From Catonia carolina (lineage: Eukaryota; Arthropoda; Insecta; Hemiptera; Achilidae): DNA of 64,000 nucleotides. The position numbers were made by a program, and so were the translations under genes. Below, one piece after another: positions 20,863 through 32,036 of the stretch (position 1 is its first letter; the number at the start of each line of letters is the position of its first letter). The DNA is taken from positions 5,424,038 through 5,488,037 of the forward strand of contig JAQMRL010000021.1 of assembly GCA_035578175.1 (NCBI GenBank), in the 5' to 3' direction. A model generated the notes under the pieces. That model worked only from the letters and a program-made list of their open reading frames with translations. It did no database searches and was not told where the DNA came from.

Positions 20863-21232
20863 TTGTTGTTGTATAGGTCATCAGCCGACAGAAAGATTGG
20901 TTTGAACGTGTAGAGGTTTTACTAAGTAAAACGAGGAGTAAGGTGGTTTACCATTGCCACAACTCACTGAGTGGAAAAGTACGCTTATCAGCATGCCGGG
21001 CCCTCTGAAAAGCACATATTTTCCACTCTGCAAATGACACCTTCACTTCATTCACCACAGGGTCGAACTGTATAATGAAATTCATCACTTTCAGAGGAGA
21101 TAACTCTGATTAGTGTCACAGTACACCTCTACCTCTTCTGTTCTTAAATGATTCAGTCATTTAATTGACTGACCATGTGATAAGAAACACAACTATTTAT
21201 TTTAGCCCTGAAACAAACAGATTGAGTGTAAA
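20863..21232 (-). mobile_element. Repeat B, minus copy
   Basis: Starts TTGTTGTTGTATAGGTCATC and ends within AACAGATTGAGTGTAAACTC, so the terminal ~30 bp (TGCCC end) are lost. Confidence 0.8.
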
Positions 21233-21699
21233 CTCAATCAATCAATCTCAATTGAGGTAAAATATTACCTACAGCTTAATTACATGACTAGAAATGTTTG
21301 ATTTACTGTATATACGAATGAATCGCCTTGTTTACTATTGCTGTCACCAGCGGACGTTTTCATTATCAGTCTCTCTAGTATCTACCTAACCGTTTCTTAT
21401 TTTTACCAGGTGTCAACAAAACTGTTAAAGAAAGAATAGCTTCTTCACGTCTTTAATTTCCTTCTTTATTTTCCGAAATGTGGAAAGAGAAACATTACAG
21501 TAGTTAGCCAATCGCTCATGGCTTTTGTTAAGAGGCAGGGAAAGACATTTTTGTTTAGCTTCAATTTCACAGCAATTTATTTTATTTTACTGCATATTAG
21601 ATTTCGTTCAGCACTGTGAATAGTCTGCATACGTTTTCGAGAAACTAACATTTCTTTTTAAGGTAACAAACAGTTTTATTCTTTTTAAAAGTCGCAAAT
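21233..21699. other. Unassigned sequence
   Basis: Begins with a small palindromic cluster (ACTCAATCAATCAATCTCAA). No gene or known element recognised. Confidence 0.4.
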
Positions 21700-21850
21700 A
21701 TTTTAAAAATCGCAAAAAGTGAAAAATTACCCGAATAAACTACTACTTCCGGTTAACCGATTTTGATGAAAATGTTCGTGTCGGGTCCGGTAGTGGTATG
21801 TAACTTAAGTTTCAAGTTCGTGCGATGTTCCGTTCTTGAGATATTTTGCT

Positions 21851-21887
<37 letters not shown>

Positions 21888-22074
21888 ACACACACACACA
21901 CACGCACACACGCACGCACGCACGCACGCACACAGACCAATCGCTAAAAACATGCTTTTTTGGTTCAGGGGGTCTGAAAACGTGTAGATCCGGTGAAAAA
22001 TCGATTTGTTAAAATCGACATTAAAACAATAAGTTACTTTCCTTCCTATATATTCTGATAGGCAAGAGAGAGTA
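21700..22074 (+). mobile_element. Repeat A 3' fragment, plus orientation
   Basis: Starts near AAAATCGCAAAAAGTGAAAA and ends GGCAAGAGAGAGTAAAAAA. It has a long (CA)n tract at 21854-21932 with CACACGCACG variants. Confidence 0.8.
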
Positions 22075-22160
22075 AAAAAATAAATCGTTGTAAATATAAA
22101 ATACGAATATGCTGTCAAAATTTCATAAAAATCCATTCAGTAGTTTTGGACCTACCTTTA

Positions 22161-22476
22161 GACCCACTGGGTTGGTCTAGAGGTAAAGTCGTCGCCAAAA
22201 TCAGCTGTTTAACAGCTGATTTTCGGAGACGAAGGTTCCTGTTTGAAATCCTAGTAAAGGTAGTTACTTTTATACTGATTTGAATACTAGACAGTGGTTG
22301 TGGGTGTAGTTTGATGGTTGGGGTTCAATTAACCATACTCTGTGAGTGTGTCTGTACAAGACTACACAGTCTCATTTACACGTCATACACATCATCCTCA
22401 TCTGATTGGGTGATGGGGTTGCTTATTGTTCTCAATTGAACAGATTGCAACGTACACATATTAGGAATAAAAAAAA
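22161..22476 (+). mobile_element. SINE C, plus copy
   Basis: A box TGGTCTAGAGG is intact and the B box is changed (GTTTGAAATCC). The 27-bp palindrome is conserved at about 22198-22224. It ends ATATTAGGAATAAAAAAAAG. Confidence 0.85.
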
Positions 22477-22734
22477 GGTTCAAATCAGCCTTTTGGCTAA
22501 TGAATGATCTATACAACAAACAACTACAGATAAGGCAAGAGAAGTCAAAATATAAAATACTGGCACGTAATAATTTAGATAAAAGATGTCAAGCTTTGTT
22601 TGTGACTATTTACAAAAAATTAAAGATCCGTATACGTAGATATACCTAATTTGATATTCATTTAGCAAAACTAAGAATATTTTATTCCGGTTTACTATGC
22701 ATTTCATTCATTTGCAACATTCTTAATGTTAATA
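22477..22734. other. Unassigned spacer
   Basis: A short scrap resembling the end of repeat B (GGTTCAAATCAGCCTTTTGG) occurs at about 22478-22515. Nothing else recognised. Confidence 0.4.
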
Positions 22735-23000
22735 AGGTCAACTGCGTCGCTTCTTTTTATCACACACGTATTAAAAGAGTAATAAAATACTGCGAGATAA
22801 CGTTTTCCACTTAAAAAATTAAAATTAAATTTATTTTAATAATCGCTAACGATTGTTTTATTGAAACAATTATCATTTTAAACAACTTATGAAAATTTAT
22901 TAAGTTATTTTAATCTAAAACTGGAATTTTAAATGTTCAAAATTTAAATTAGTTCAAATTTAAAAGAACAAAGTGTTTTAGATAATATTTGTTTTCTTTT
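22735..23000 (-). repeat. Unit U', inverted copy of 13798-14085
   Basis: Reads AATAAGGTCAACTGCGTCGC on the plus strand and continues as the reverse complement of unit U with minor changes. Confidence 0.75.
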
Positions 23001-23015
23001 TATTTATTTATTTAT

Positions 23016-23945
23016 TACTTTCCCTTGCCTATATGAATATGAATATATAGGAAGGAAAGTATTGTTTTCATGTCAATTTTAACAAATACACTCTTCACCG
23101 GATCTACACGTAAACAGACCCCTTGAACCCAAAAAGCATGTTTTTAGCAATTGGTCTTTGTGTGTATGTGAACAGAATATCTCAAGAACGGAACATCGTA
23201 AGAACTTGAAACTTAAGTTAAATACCACTAATGGGACCCGACACGAACATTTTCATTAAAATCGGTCAACCGGAAGTAGTAGTTTATTCGTGTAATTTTT
23301 CACCTTTTTGCAATTTTCTCAAAAACTGGTCCTACGATTTTTTTTAAAAATCGCTTGGTTTACTGAATTTTTTTATGCTGTACAAGATAAGGTAGGCGCC
23401 ATGTTTGCTGAAATTCTTGGTGAGGCTGTTTTAACGTAAAACAATTATTTTTTTAGATTCCGGCTTTAATATGCATTTAGCGCAAAAATGTATTAATAAA
23501 AATTGTTGAGAATTTAAAATCCTACAACTTTTATTTCAAACATTTGTTTGCATAACGCTTAGTTTAGAAGTAATTAGCGATTTTCTGTTTTTTTCCTCAC
23601 GAAAACGAGTGAAAAATCGATTTTTTTTAAAGATTTCGGCCTTAGTTTGCATTTTACGACAAAAAAGTATATTCAAATGTATAGGAAATTAAGAGCTCTA
23701 CATCTTTTATTTAGAGCATTTTTCTCTACAGGGCCTGGTTTAGCGTGAAAGAGTGATTTGCCGTATTTTTAAGTTAAACTGAGGTTGAATTTCATTCAGT
23801 TTGCGTCTTTCACTCATGATTAAAATTAGGTTATGTTTTTTGAGGTTAGTTTTTTGTTTATTTCTAATGTTTTATTGCTAATGTTAGGTTATATTGTTAA
23901 TTATTTGCATTGGCAAGAGAAAGTTGTGTGAGTATTTCACACCAG
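23016..23945 (-). mobile_element. Repeat A, full-length minus copy, sister of 14090-14880
   Basis: Complete, with a short (TG)n. A duplicated TATGAA widens the 3' hairpin (TATATGAATATGAATATATA). It retains the ~150 bp missing from its sister copy and shares that copy's diagnostic variants. Confidence 0.85.
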
Positions 23946-23956
23946 ATGTTTTTATT

Positions 23957-24153
23957 ACTGCTGTTGTAAATTTATGTTTTAATTACTTAAATATGACACT
24001 GTAATAAAAGTTTAACATTGGTAATTAACTGTAACATATGAAATATAATGTACATGTTTCATAAATACAGTAGCATTATTATTATCATTATTATCATTGT
24101 CATTGGCGAATTCTCCTTGGATAGAAGACGTTCAGCATCATGACTCAGTTTCG
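23957..24153 (-). repeat. Unit V' and LINE tail microsatellite
   Basis: 23957-24058 is the reverse complement of 14893-14997. The (ATT/ATC)n stretch at about 24076-24103 probably is the microsatellite tail of the RTE-like LINE that follows on the minus strand. Confidence 0.6.
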
Positions 24154-25706
24154 TCATTTCTTTTTCTTATTGGTCCAGTAGGGCTTCATTGTTTCCGAGA
24201 AAGCTTTTTTGCGGTTTTCAGACCACTTTGGTCTAAACTGCTTCTCTCTTGAGGGCTCTGAAACTTTCCACTTGTCTACCTTGTGACGGAATAAGTTTTT
24301 ATTAAAAATTTCAGTTTGATGTATATTTGCGCTTTTTAGGTCGTTACGAATTTCGTCCAGCCAAGGTGTTGAAATTTTAAGTTTTGTAATATATTCAATT
24401 ATTCTTTTTGTTAGCCTATCCTCCTGCAATCTGTTAAGATGTCCAAAGAACTTCAACCGCCTTTTACGCATGTCAATTTCAATGTTTGAATAGCTCTCTG
24501 TTGTTTTGTTAGATTGCAGCCTATACCCATCTTCTGTAAGTCGAGCCCCTAAAATTTTTCTAATAATTTTTCTTTCCTCCTTTTTGATTTCTTTGATTTC
24601 GTGTTTTCTGCTAAGTACTAGTGTTTCGCTTGCGTAGAGGACCATTGGTTTAATAACTGTGTTGTAGTGCCGAATTTTAGTTTGTCTTGACATGGATTTT
24701 TTGTTGTAGAGATTTTGAACTAATCCTAGAGCTTTTTTCATTTTTTGGAGACGATTTTGTTGGTAAATTCTTTCAAGACCTGTTGGTTCAATGAATTCCC
24801 CCAAATATTTGAAGTATGGAACCTTGTTTATTCTACCATATTTTGTCCTCAAGCTTATGATATCTATTTTTGAGGATATGAATTCCGTTTTCTCAAATGA
24901 GATTTGTAGCCCTACTTTTTCAGCACATTCCTTTAATGTCTCAAGCTGCTTGATGGCGGTCTTCTCGTCATCCATTAATATAGCTAGATCGTCAGCAAAG
25001 GCGAGGTATGGTATGGAAAGGTTGTTTCTGGGAAAACCAAGTTGTACTGGCTTCCATTGTCCACATCTCTTCAGCTCCTTTTCCCATTCTTCCATGACTT
25101 TGTCCAGAACGACATTGAACAGAAGCGGAGAGAGTCCATCACCCTGCCTTACACCTGTTCGAATTTCAAAGGGTTCTGAGATTTCTCCCATGAATTTTAC
25201 CTTAGATTTTGTGTTAGTCAGCGTTTGTTCAATGAGTCTTCATGTTTTAGTATCAAGTCCCCTTTCCTCCAAAACGTCAAATAGGGAGGACCTATCCATT
25301 GAGTCGTACGCCTTTCTAAAATCCACAAATGTGCATATCAAAGGTTTTTGTCTGAGGGCTCGCATTTTGACTATAATTTTGAGGTTCATTATGTGTTCTG
25401 GGCATGACCTATTTGGTCTAAATCCCGCTTGATATTCAGTTAGTTTGGGTTCTAATTGTTGTTGTGCTCTGCTTAACAGTATAGATGACAGGACTTTGTA
25501 ACAGACCGGTAAAAGAGAAATCCCTCTATAGTTATTGACATCAAATTTGTTGCCTTTTTTATGTAGTGGGTGAATAAGTGCAATCTTCCAGTCATCTGGG
25601 ATTATTTCGGTTTGCCAAATGTTTTGAATTATTTTTGTAAATTCCTTAAGAGAGTTCGGGCCTAGATTTTTCAAAAGTTCAGCTACAATTACACACATTA
25701 CAGCAG

Positions 25707-25741
<35 letters not shown>
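24154..25741 (-). pseudogene. RTE-like LINE ORF2 (reverse transcriptase), 5'-truncated, one nonsense codon
   Basis: The single minus-strand reading frame contains RT motifs in order: IPDDWKIALIHPLHKKG, NNYRGISLLPV, QAGFRPNRSCPEH, FVDFRKAYDSMDR, then a TGA stop (25240-25242), then GVRQGDGLSPLLFNVVLD, the catalytic AFADDLAIL and a C-terminal FFGHLNRLQ region, ending in KKKK and a stop at 24154. The first and second halves are in the same frame, so only the nonsense change separates them. The endonuclease domain is missing: the frame begins at an (ATT)11 tract (25708-25740). Clade assignment (RTE-like) is tentative. A transcript would yield no active protein. Confidence 0.85.
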
Positions 25742-26069
25742 TAAAATAAAGTGAGGAATTTACAACAGCTTCGAGTACTGTCATTAGCTTTCTCTAACGG
25801 TACTAAAAATGTTAATTACAGCATCAAACTGACCGTGATTATTATATCGTGTATTGTGCGTGTACACGCACGCGTGCGTATGTGATATAATAATGTAATT
25901 TATATACGATTCAATATTAATTAAAGGTTATATAAGTTTTCAATTTTACTTTTTTTTATAGTTTTTTCAGTCTTTATTTGTCTTTGTGTTTCCTCAATCT
26001 ATATTTTTGAGGTTTTCTTGTTTTATTTATTTTTTATTGCGTTCAGAAAACTCCCGAAGAGTATTATAG
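25742..26069. other. Unassigned spacer
   Basis: Contains a short GTGCGTGTACACGCACGC palindrome near 25856. No gene seen. Confidence 0.4.
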
Positions 26070-26147
26070 GTGAAAACTCGATTTGTTAAAATCGGCATGA
26101 AAACAGTTCTTTCCTTCCTATATATTCATTTAGGCAAGAGAAGGTAA
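26070..26147 (+). mobile_element. Repeat A 3'-end fragment in tandem with the next copy
   Basis: GGTGAAAACTCGATTTG ... TAGGCAAGAGAAGGTAAAAA ends directly in front of the TCTGG start of the next repeat A copy. This is a head-to-tail junction with a 5-base A spacer. Confidence 0.8.
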
Positions 26148-26152
26148 AAAAT

Positions 26153-27523
26153 CTGGTGTGGTAATCTCACACAACTTTCTCTTGCCAATGCAAATAATTA
26201 ACAATGCACCTAACATTAGAAATAAACAAAAAACTAACCTCAATAAACATAACCTAATTTTAGTCATATATGAAAGACGCAAAATGAAAATCTAGCTCAG
26301 TTTGCCTTAAAAATACGAAAAATCACTCTTTCACGCTAAACTGGGCTCTGTAGAGAAAAATGATCTAAATAAAAGTTGTTGATCTTTTGATTTCTTATAT
26401 ATATTTTTTTTTTTTTTTTTACTTGTGAGGCCACAATGGACCACTTCAGCCACAACATGAAAGACTCTACTTCGATCTCTGAGCCCTGATCTTTACCCAG
26501 TATTCCCTCATTCTTTGTGATCTCTGAGCCCGGAGTTCTTCCGTCACCCTCTGCACTCTTCTAGTCTTGGTTTCCGGTTCCAAAGCCAGATCCTTCAACC
26601 CTCTATAACTTTCAGACTTGAACCTCACATCCTCCAGCGTCAACCCAAACCTTTCCAAGTCCTCCTTGACCTCCTTCGTCCAGTTCAAACCGATTTTAAA
26701 ATCCCAGACACTTTCAATAAGTCGTCTAAGTACTCTGTTCTCCGGTGTTCTAAGGATATGGCCCAAAAAGGAGATTCGTTTTTTCCTAATTGTGTCTAGT
26801 ATTGGCTCCGAAATTTTATAGACTTCATTAATTTATAGACTTCATTATATTTTATTATACATTTTTGTCGTAAAATGCAAACTAAGGCCGAAATCTTTAT
26901 AAAATCAATTTTCACACGTTTTCGTGAGAAAAAACAGAAAATCGCAAATTACCGCTAAACTAAGCGTTATATAAAAAAATGTTTGAAATAAAAGTTGTAG
27001 AATTTTAAATTCTCTACAACTTTAATTATTAACATTCTTGCACTAAAATGCAAATTGAAGTCGCAATCTTAAAAAAACTATTTTTTACGTGAAAACAACC
27101 TCCCCAAGAATTTCAGCAAACATGGCGCCTACTCTATCTTGTAGAGAATAAAAATTTTAGTAAACCAGGCGATTTTTAAAAAAATCGTAGGACCAGTTTT
27201 TGAGAAAATCGCAAAAAAGTGAAAAATTACACGAATAAACTACTACTTCTGGTTGACCGATTTTGATGAAAATGTTTGTGTCGGATCCGGTAGTGGTATG
27301 TAACTTAAGTTTCAAGTTTTAAGTTCGTACGATGTTCCGTTCTTAAGATATTTTGTACACACACACACACACACACACACACAAAGACCAATCGCTAAAA
27401 ACATTTGTTTCGGGTTCAGGGGGTCTGAAAACGTATAGATCCGGTGAAAACTCGATTTGTTAAAATCGACATGAAAACAATACTTTCCTTCCTATAGTAT
27501 ATTCATTTAGGCTAGAGAAAGTA
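26153..27523 (+). mobile_element. Repeat A, plus copy interrupted by a LINE fragment
   Basis: Repeat A sequence runs to GATCTTTTGATTTCTTATAT (26400) and resumes at about 26850 (CATTTTTGTCGTAAAATGC). The remainder is complete, with (CA)n at 27356-27383 and a terminal TAGGCTAGAGAAAGTA. Confidence 0.85.
26404..26848 (-). pseudogene. RTE-like LINE ORF2 C-terminal fragment with poly(A), nested in repeat A
   Basis: The minus strand shows RKKRISFLGHILRTPENR, NWTKEVKEDLERFGL and RAQRSQRMREYW, then a stop. This matches the C-terminus of the RTE-like ORFs at 24154 and 44440. After the stop come GTGGTCCATTGTGGCCTC and a ~16-base A run (T run at 26405-26420 on the plus strand). Upstream it is truncated beside a tandem TTATAGACTTCATTA duplication (26817-26847). 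Confidence 0.8.
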
Positions 27524-27725
27524 AAAATGTATAGTCTGCTCGTATAATAAAAGTTATAGAAAATTAAAAAATCTGCAACTTTTCTATGAAGCATTTAATA
27601 TTCGCTGATGTAGTCTGATTATGTGTTAAACCTAATGACGTTTATCCCTAACCTGGGATTCTAATCCTCAGAGATACTTAATTTTATTACCATTTTTAAG
27701 TTAATACTTAATTAGGCCTACTAAA
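27524..27725. other. Unassigned short spacer
   Basis: A small repeat A-like scrap (AAAAGTTATAGAAAATTAAA) lies near 27549. No gene seen. Confidence 0.4.
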
Positions 27726-28475
27726 GGGTGATTCAAAAAGAGCGCCGGTTTTTAAACGGCTGGTAAATTTTTGTTTATCGGTTGGCAACATTGTTTGACC
27801 TCATTTCTATTTTGGAGAACATTCCGATTGACGATTCAGTTGTAGTTTCTCTTGTATGCACAGCGAGTGACAGTTTGGTGCGGCTTTTGGTCGGGCGGTG
27901 TCATCGGCCCTTACTTTTTTGAAAATCAAGAAGGACAAGCCGTGACAGTAAATGGAGACCGATACCGTACGATGATTAGGGAGTTTTTGTGGCGTCATTT
28001 GGATGGAATGGACATTGACAGGTTGTGGTTTCAGCAGGATGGTGCCACCTGTCACGCTGCACGAGAAACAATGTTGTTGCTCCGTGAACGGTTTCAGGAT
28101 CGCATCATTTCTCGTAATTCCGACCATCAATGGCTACCAAGGTCGTGTGACTTGACACCTTGTGACTTTCCTCTTTGGGGTCATCTGAAGTCATTGGTGT
28201 ATGCCAATAAACCCCGAAACATCAATGACTTGAAGGAGGAAATTCGACGGGTTATCGGGCAAATGGAAGTCGAAACTTGTCGTGCAGTAATATCCAATTT
28301 CATGGACAGAGTTGATGCGTGCCAGCGCAGTAGAGGAGGACACATGCATGACATCATTTTTCATACATAAAATCGGAAGGAAAGATGAACTTGTTGATGT
28401 ATTTATTTTCAGTTTTTCAATAAAATAAATCTCTTAATTTGATATATCAAAACCGGCGCTCTTTTTGAATCACCC
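27726..28475 (+). mobile_element. Tc1/mariner-superfamily element, copy 1 (N-terminal deletion)
   Basis: The ends are ~27-bp terminal inverted repeats, GGGTGATTCAAAAAGAGCGC and its complement at the right (GCGCTCTTTTTGAATCACCC). TA dinucleotides lie at the margins. Only 750 bp long, it retains the 5' untranslated region and the 3' part of the transposase gene. The helix-turn-helix and first catalytic regions are deleted. Confidence 0.9.
27867..28370 (+). pseudogene. Mariner-type transposase, C-terminal ~170 residues
   Basis: The reading frame contains VTVWCGFWSGGVIGPYFFE, then RLWFQQDGATCH with the second catalytic Asp, then RSCDLTPCDFPLWG with the third. By my count 36 residues separate the two Asp. 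It ends GGHMHDIIFHT and a TAA stop. The family is the insect group often labelled Tc3-like/DUF4817 (established knowledge). The first catalytic Asp and the DNA-binding region are missing, and the open start near 27852 is not the original. It cannot be active, although its ends could be moved by a related enzyme supplied elsewhere. Confidence 0.85.
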
Positions 28476-28511
28476 TATATTATTATTGAATTTTGTATTA
28501 ATTTATTTAAG

Positions 28512-29742
28512 TGTCACCGGATGGCGACATTGAGTGGCGAACCTTATTATTTCGGTGGCCCTGAAAAGGGCCGTTTCAGCGGTGGTCATCTGTCGTAGTC
28601 GTCGCGGCGGTCGAGGAGCTGGGCGACACCGCGTGTCGTCGTCCAGCGAAGACATCATCTTTTTCCCTCGCAGTAGTGCGTCGATGGCTGCTTCGTCGGG
28701 TCCGGTGGGCGTAAGGTGGCACCATCTTAGACAGTCATGATTGAGCGTCTAGAAATGTGTTTGACGATTGAGTCAATGACTGAAGGAGATTGATAGAAAT
28801 TTTGATTTAGACAAACGACTGAAGAGGGTGATTGAGCGTCTAGTAGCGTTTTGATCAATCTTTCCTTCAGTCACGCGCTCGGCACTAACGATGTCGGTCC
28901 CCTCGTCGCCCACGCCCCTCAACTCTTTTTCTTTGGCAAAGGGTGAAACTCAATCAGAACGCGAATTCACGAGTATGCTGATTGAATTATACCGTGATCA
29001 ACCATTCTTTTGACCACCGCCTTTTCCACTTCTCATTTTTGTTATTATCCTTTCTCTTCTGTTGGAGGGAAGCTACACTCAGTAAAAAAAAAGAACAAAT
29101 CCGGGTTGGAACTCATTGTTTCAGCACAACACCGCAAACGAAAAGTACAAACGAAAAACGTAGAAAATCGTATAAACGAGTAGAAAAACGTAGCAGACGA
29201 AACTGGGAAAAGAAACGAGACAGCTACAACACTCCTAAAAGGTATTGATCAAACGACTGAAGAAATGATTGAACCTCACTTCAGTCTGTTTGTTCAATAT
29301 TTTGATCAATACGTCTAGGGCCGCTTTAAGGCTCGGTCGAGGGACCGCTGTGGGCATCGCTCGCGTCAGCGGGCGATGACGTTCCGGTCGACGGCCTACG
29401 GTGACGGGTCGGCGAGCGGAAGCATCATCTTCTCTCTTGCGGGGTGGTCGATTAGCCTTCGCTGGAGTCCGGCAGCCGTGTGCCGTGATGGACGTCTTGT
29501 CTGCTGTCTGGTTCGAAGTGAAGCTCTCGGTGTCTTGATTGGAATTCCATCCCTTCTCTATGCAGCGCTCTTTAAATAGTTGCTGAGAGCGCTGTGGTAG
29601 AGAGCGGCTACTGGTTTGGCCTTGATGACAAAGGCCTTTGCGGTGCGCAGCCGAAAGCTTTGTCGCTATGCCGTCAAAGGCAGGGAGAACTATTGAAGCC
29701 GACAACACAGTTAATGATTAATTAGAAGGGGCGGCGGTGACA
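28512..29742. mobile_element. Candidate solo LTR or unclassified TIR element, 1,231 bp, GC-rich
   Basis: The unit begins TGTCACCG and ends CGGTGACA, exact inverted repeats with the TG...CA form of LTRs. TAAG is duplicated on both sides (28508-28511 and 29743-29746). Inside, GC content is far above the surroundings. There is a GGCCCT-GAAA-AGGGCC hairpin (28557-28572), repeated GATTGAGCGTCTAG strings (28739, 28829) and a TTTAAATAG box near 29570. No protein family was recognised in any frame. I favour a solo LTR over a Ginger/Sola-type DNA element, but the sequence alone does not decide. Confidence 0.55.
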
Positions 29743-29816
29743 TAAGTTTTGAAATTAGTCATTAATTTTTTTTTACATATTTTGGTGATGAACTAAATTA
29801 GGTACATTATTATTTT

Positions 29817-30012
29817 TCTCTACAAAACCTAGTTTAGCGTCAATTAGTGATTTCCCGTATTTTTAGTTGAGATTAATTTTCATTTAGCGTCGTTCAATCA
29901 CGATTAAAATTAGGTTGCGTTTTTTAATTTACATTGTTTACTAATGATTAAACATAAGTTATATTTTTCATTATTTACATTAGTCAAATAAAGTCACGTG
30001 ACTGTTTCACAC
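29817..30012 (-). mobile_element. Old, diverged repeat A 5' end
   Basis: From TTCTCTACAAAACCTAGTTT to GTTTCACACCAGAT, clearly repeat A but with more substitutions than other copies (TTAGTCAAATAAAGTCACGT in place of the subterminal repeat). Confidence 0.7.
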
Positions 30013-30850
30013 CAGATATTTTATTGTGTAAAAAGCAAATTATTAATTTAGTAGGTGTGTTTCTAAAAGCAACAGTATTAATTAACATTTTAGTATTAGT
30101 ATTACACTCTCTTTAAACCTATAATGATTTAACGTAAAGTTTTCTCTAGCTATTAACAAAAAAAAAAAAAAACGTTTGTAACTTATATATCATGCCTAAC
30201 AATGTAATCATATCCACTTGTGTGGTTCTTTTTGGGTACGGTTAAATATCGTACACGACCAGGTTTTTATACATCAATAAAGAAATTAAAATATAGAACA
30301 AAAATAAAAATGCACGCGATCTGAAATTCATATAAAATACAGATAAATCCGTTAGAAAGTTATGTAAAGTAACCTAATGAAATCTGAAACGGTTCTATTA
30401 CTACTTGTTATGTAATAGGCTTACTGATTCTAAAGAAAGTAATTATTTAAAACACACTACACTTGGACGCTTTGAATAGCCACAGATAGAAGAAAGTCAC
30501 TCACTATGTTCTCAACTTGTATTTCATTAAACGTTTTAAACTTTTAAATAACATACTGATTATCATCAGATTTACACCGGAAATAAAATGTAGCTATATA
30601 TTGTGACACTTATCGCTAAGGTTCGTTTCAGGATCTAGGTAAATTAAATAATTAATACACTAAAGTTTAAAATTACAAGTATTTATTACAACTAAAAGAT
30701 TTACAAAATAAACAATAAACTAATTATAACCCTTACAATGCCAGAAGAATATTGTGAGCGCCTACCGAAAAATGCCAGGTATTTTCCACTAGGTACTACT
30801 TAAAAATGCCAGCCTATTTTTTTGCAATTGTAGAGCATTTCATATGTAAC
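30013..30850. other. Unassigned AT-rich sequence
   Basis: No gene, repeat terminus or tandem array recognised, apart from an A run at about 30157-30171. Confidence 0.45.
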
Positions 30851-31801
30851 GGGTGATTCAAAAAGAGCGCCGGTTTTTAAACGGCTGGTAAATTTTTGTT
30901 TATCGGTTGGCAACATTGTTAGACCTCATTTCTATTTCGAAGAACATTCCGATTGACGATTCAGTTGTAGTTTCTCTTGTTCGCAGTGTAGTACTATCGC
31001 AGTCTGTGTCTAACCATGGAGAAGTTTACTATTGCACAACGAGTGTTAATCGTCAAAACATTTTACCAGAGTGGAGAGAGTTATGCGGCTACTGTCAGGC
31101 GACTTCGCGGTACTCTAGGACGTAATGAAGCACCGAATGAATCAACAGTTTGCAGGCTCATGAAAAAGTTTTTTGAGACGGGTTCAACAGTCGACCTTAA
31201 AAGTTCTGGACGTCGTCGTTCTGGCCGAACTGAGCAGAACGTTGCGTTGGTTCGTGACAGTGTGGCTGTTAGCCCAGCAAAATCAATACGTCGCCGTTCT
31301 CAACAATTGGGTTTACGATGTACTTCTGTACGGAGAATTCTTCGGTACGATCTCCAATATCACCCGTATAAAATTCAGTTGCTGCACGAGAAACAATGTT
31401 GTTGCTCCGTGAACGGTTCCAGGATCGCATCATTTCTCGTAATTCCGGCCATCAATGGCCACCAAGGTCGTGTGACTTGACGCCTTGTGACTTTCATCTT
31501 TGGGGTCATCTGAAGTCATTGGTGTATGCTAATAAACCCCGAAACATCAATGACTTGAAGGAGGAAATTCGACGGGTTATCGAGCAAATGGAAGTCGAAA
31601 CTTGTCGTGCAGTAATATCCAATTTCATGGACAGAGTTGATGCGTGCCAGCGCAGTAGAGGAGGACACATGCAAGACATCATTTTTCATACATGAAATCG
31701 GAAGGTAAGATGAACTTGTTGATGTATTTATTTTCAGTTTTTCAATAAAAAAAAATCTCTTAATTTGATATATCAAAACCGGCGCTCTTTTTGAATCACC
31801 C
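30851..31801 (+). mobile_element. Tc1/mariner-superfamily element, copy 2 (central deletion)
   Basis: Has the same inverted-repeat ends and 5' region as 27726-28475. It is 951 bp long, keeps the start of the transposase and its 3' end, and lacks the middle. The join at about 31380 has GCTGC on both sides, consistent with a microhomology deletion. Confidence 0.9.
31016..31695 (+). pseudogene. Mariner-type transposase with intact N-terminus, frame broken at the deletion
   Basis: It starts with ATG (MEKFTIAQRVLIVKTFYQSG), a helix-turn-helix region of the DUF4817/Tc3-like type, with NESTVCRLMKKFFETGST and a basic GRRRSGRT linker. After YHPYKIQL the frame jumps into downstream sequence. The C-terminal part (MLLLRERFQDRIISR ... 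CDLTPCDFHLWG ... DIIFHT) continues in another frame from about 31396. The region carrying the first two catalytic Asp is deleted. Together with copy 1 it shows most of the family's gene, but neither copy is functional. Confidence 0.85.
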
Positions 31802-32036
31802 TATATCCACAACTTGGCTATTTTTAAAGATAACTTAAAAAATACAAAAAATAATTTCTGCTCAAACATTTATTTTGTGGAACTTTTTTTTTAATTAAAA
31901 AAAAATCACACTAAAATCATGTTACCCAACTTCATTTACATAATTTTAAAGGTGATTTCATTATGTAAAAAGTCACCTAAACTCATTTACGTACAGTAAA
32001 ATATAAAACTACTGCAATAATTGTTTTGAAAATCCA
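31802..32036. other. Unassigned AT-rich spacer
   Basis: No gene seen. Confidence 0.4.

Noticed and set aside
25856..25880. GTGCGTGTACACGCACGC palindrome
   Set aside because: Short alternating purine/pyrimidine palindrome of the kind expected in (CA)n-rich DNA. No associated feature.
29235..29708. 157-codon minus-strand open frame in the GC-rich unit
   Set aside because: Low-complexity Arg/Pro/Ser composition with no domain recognised. High GC makes long chance frames likely.
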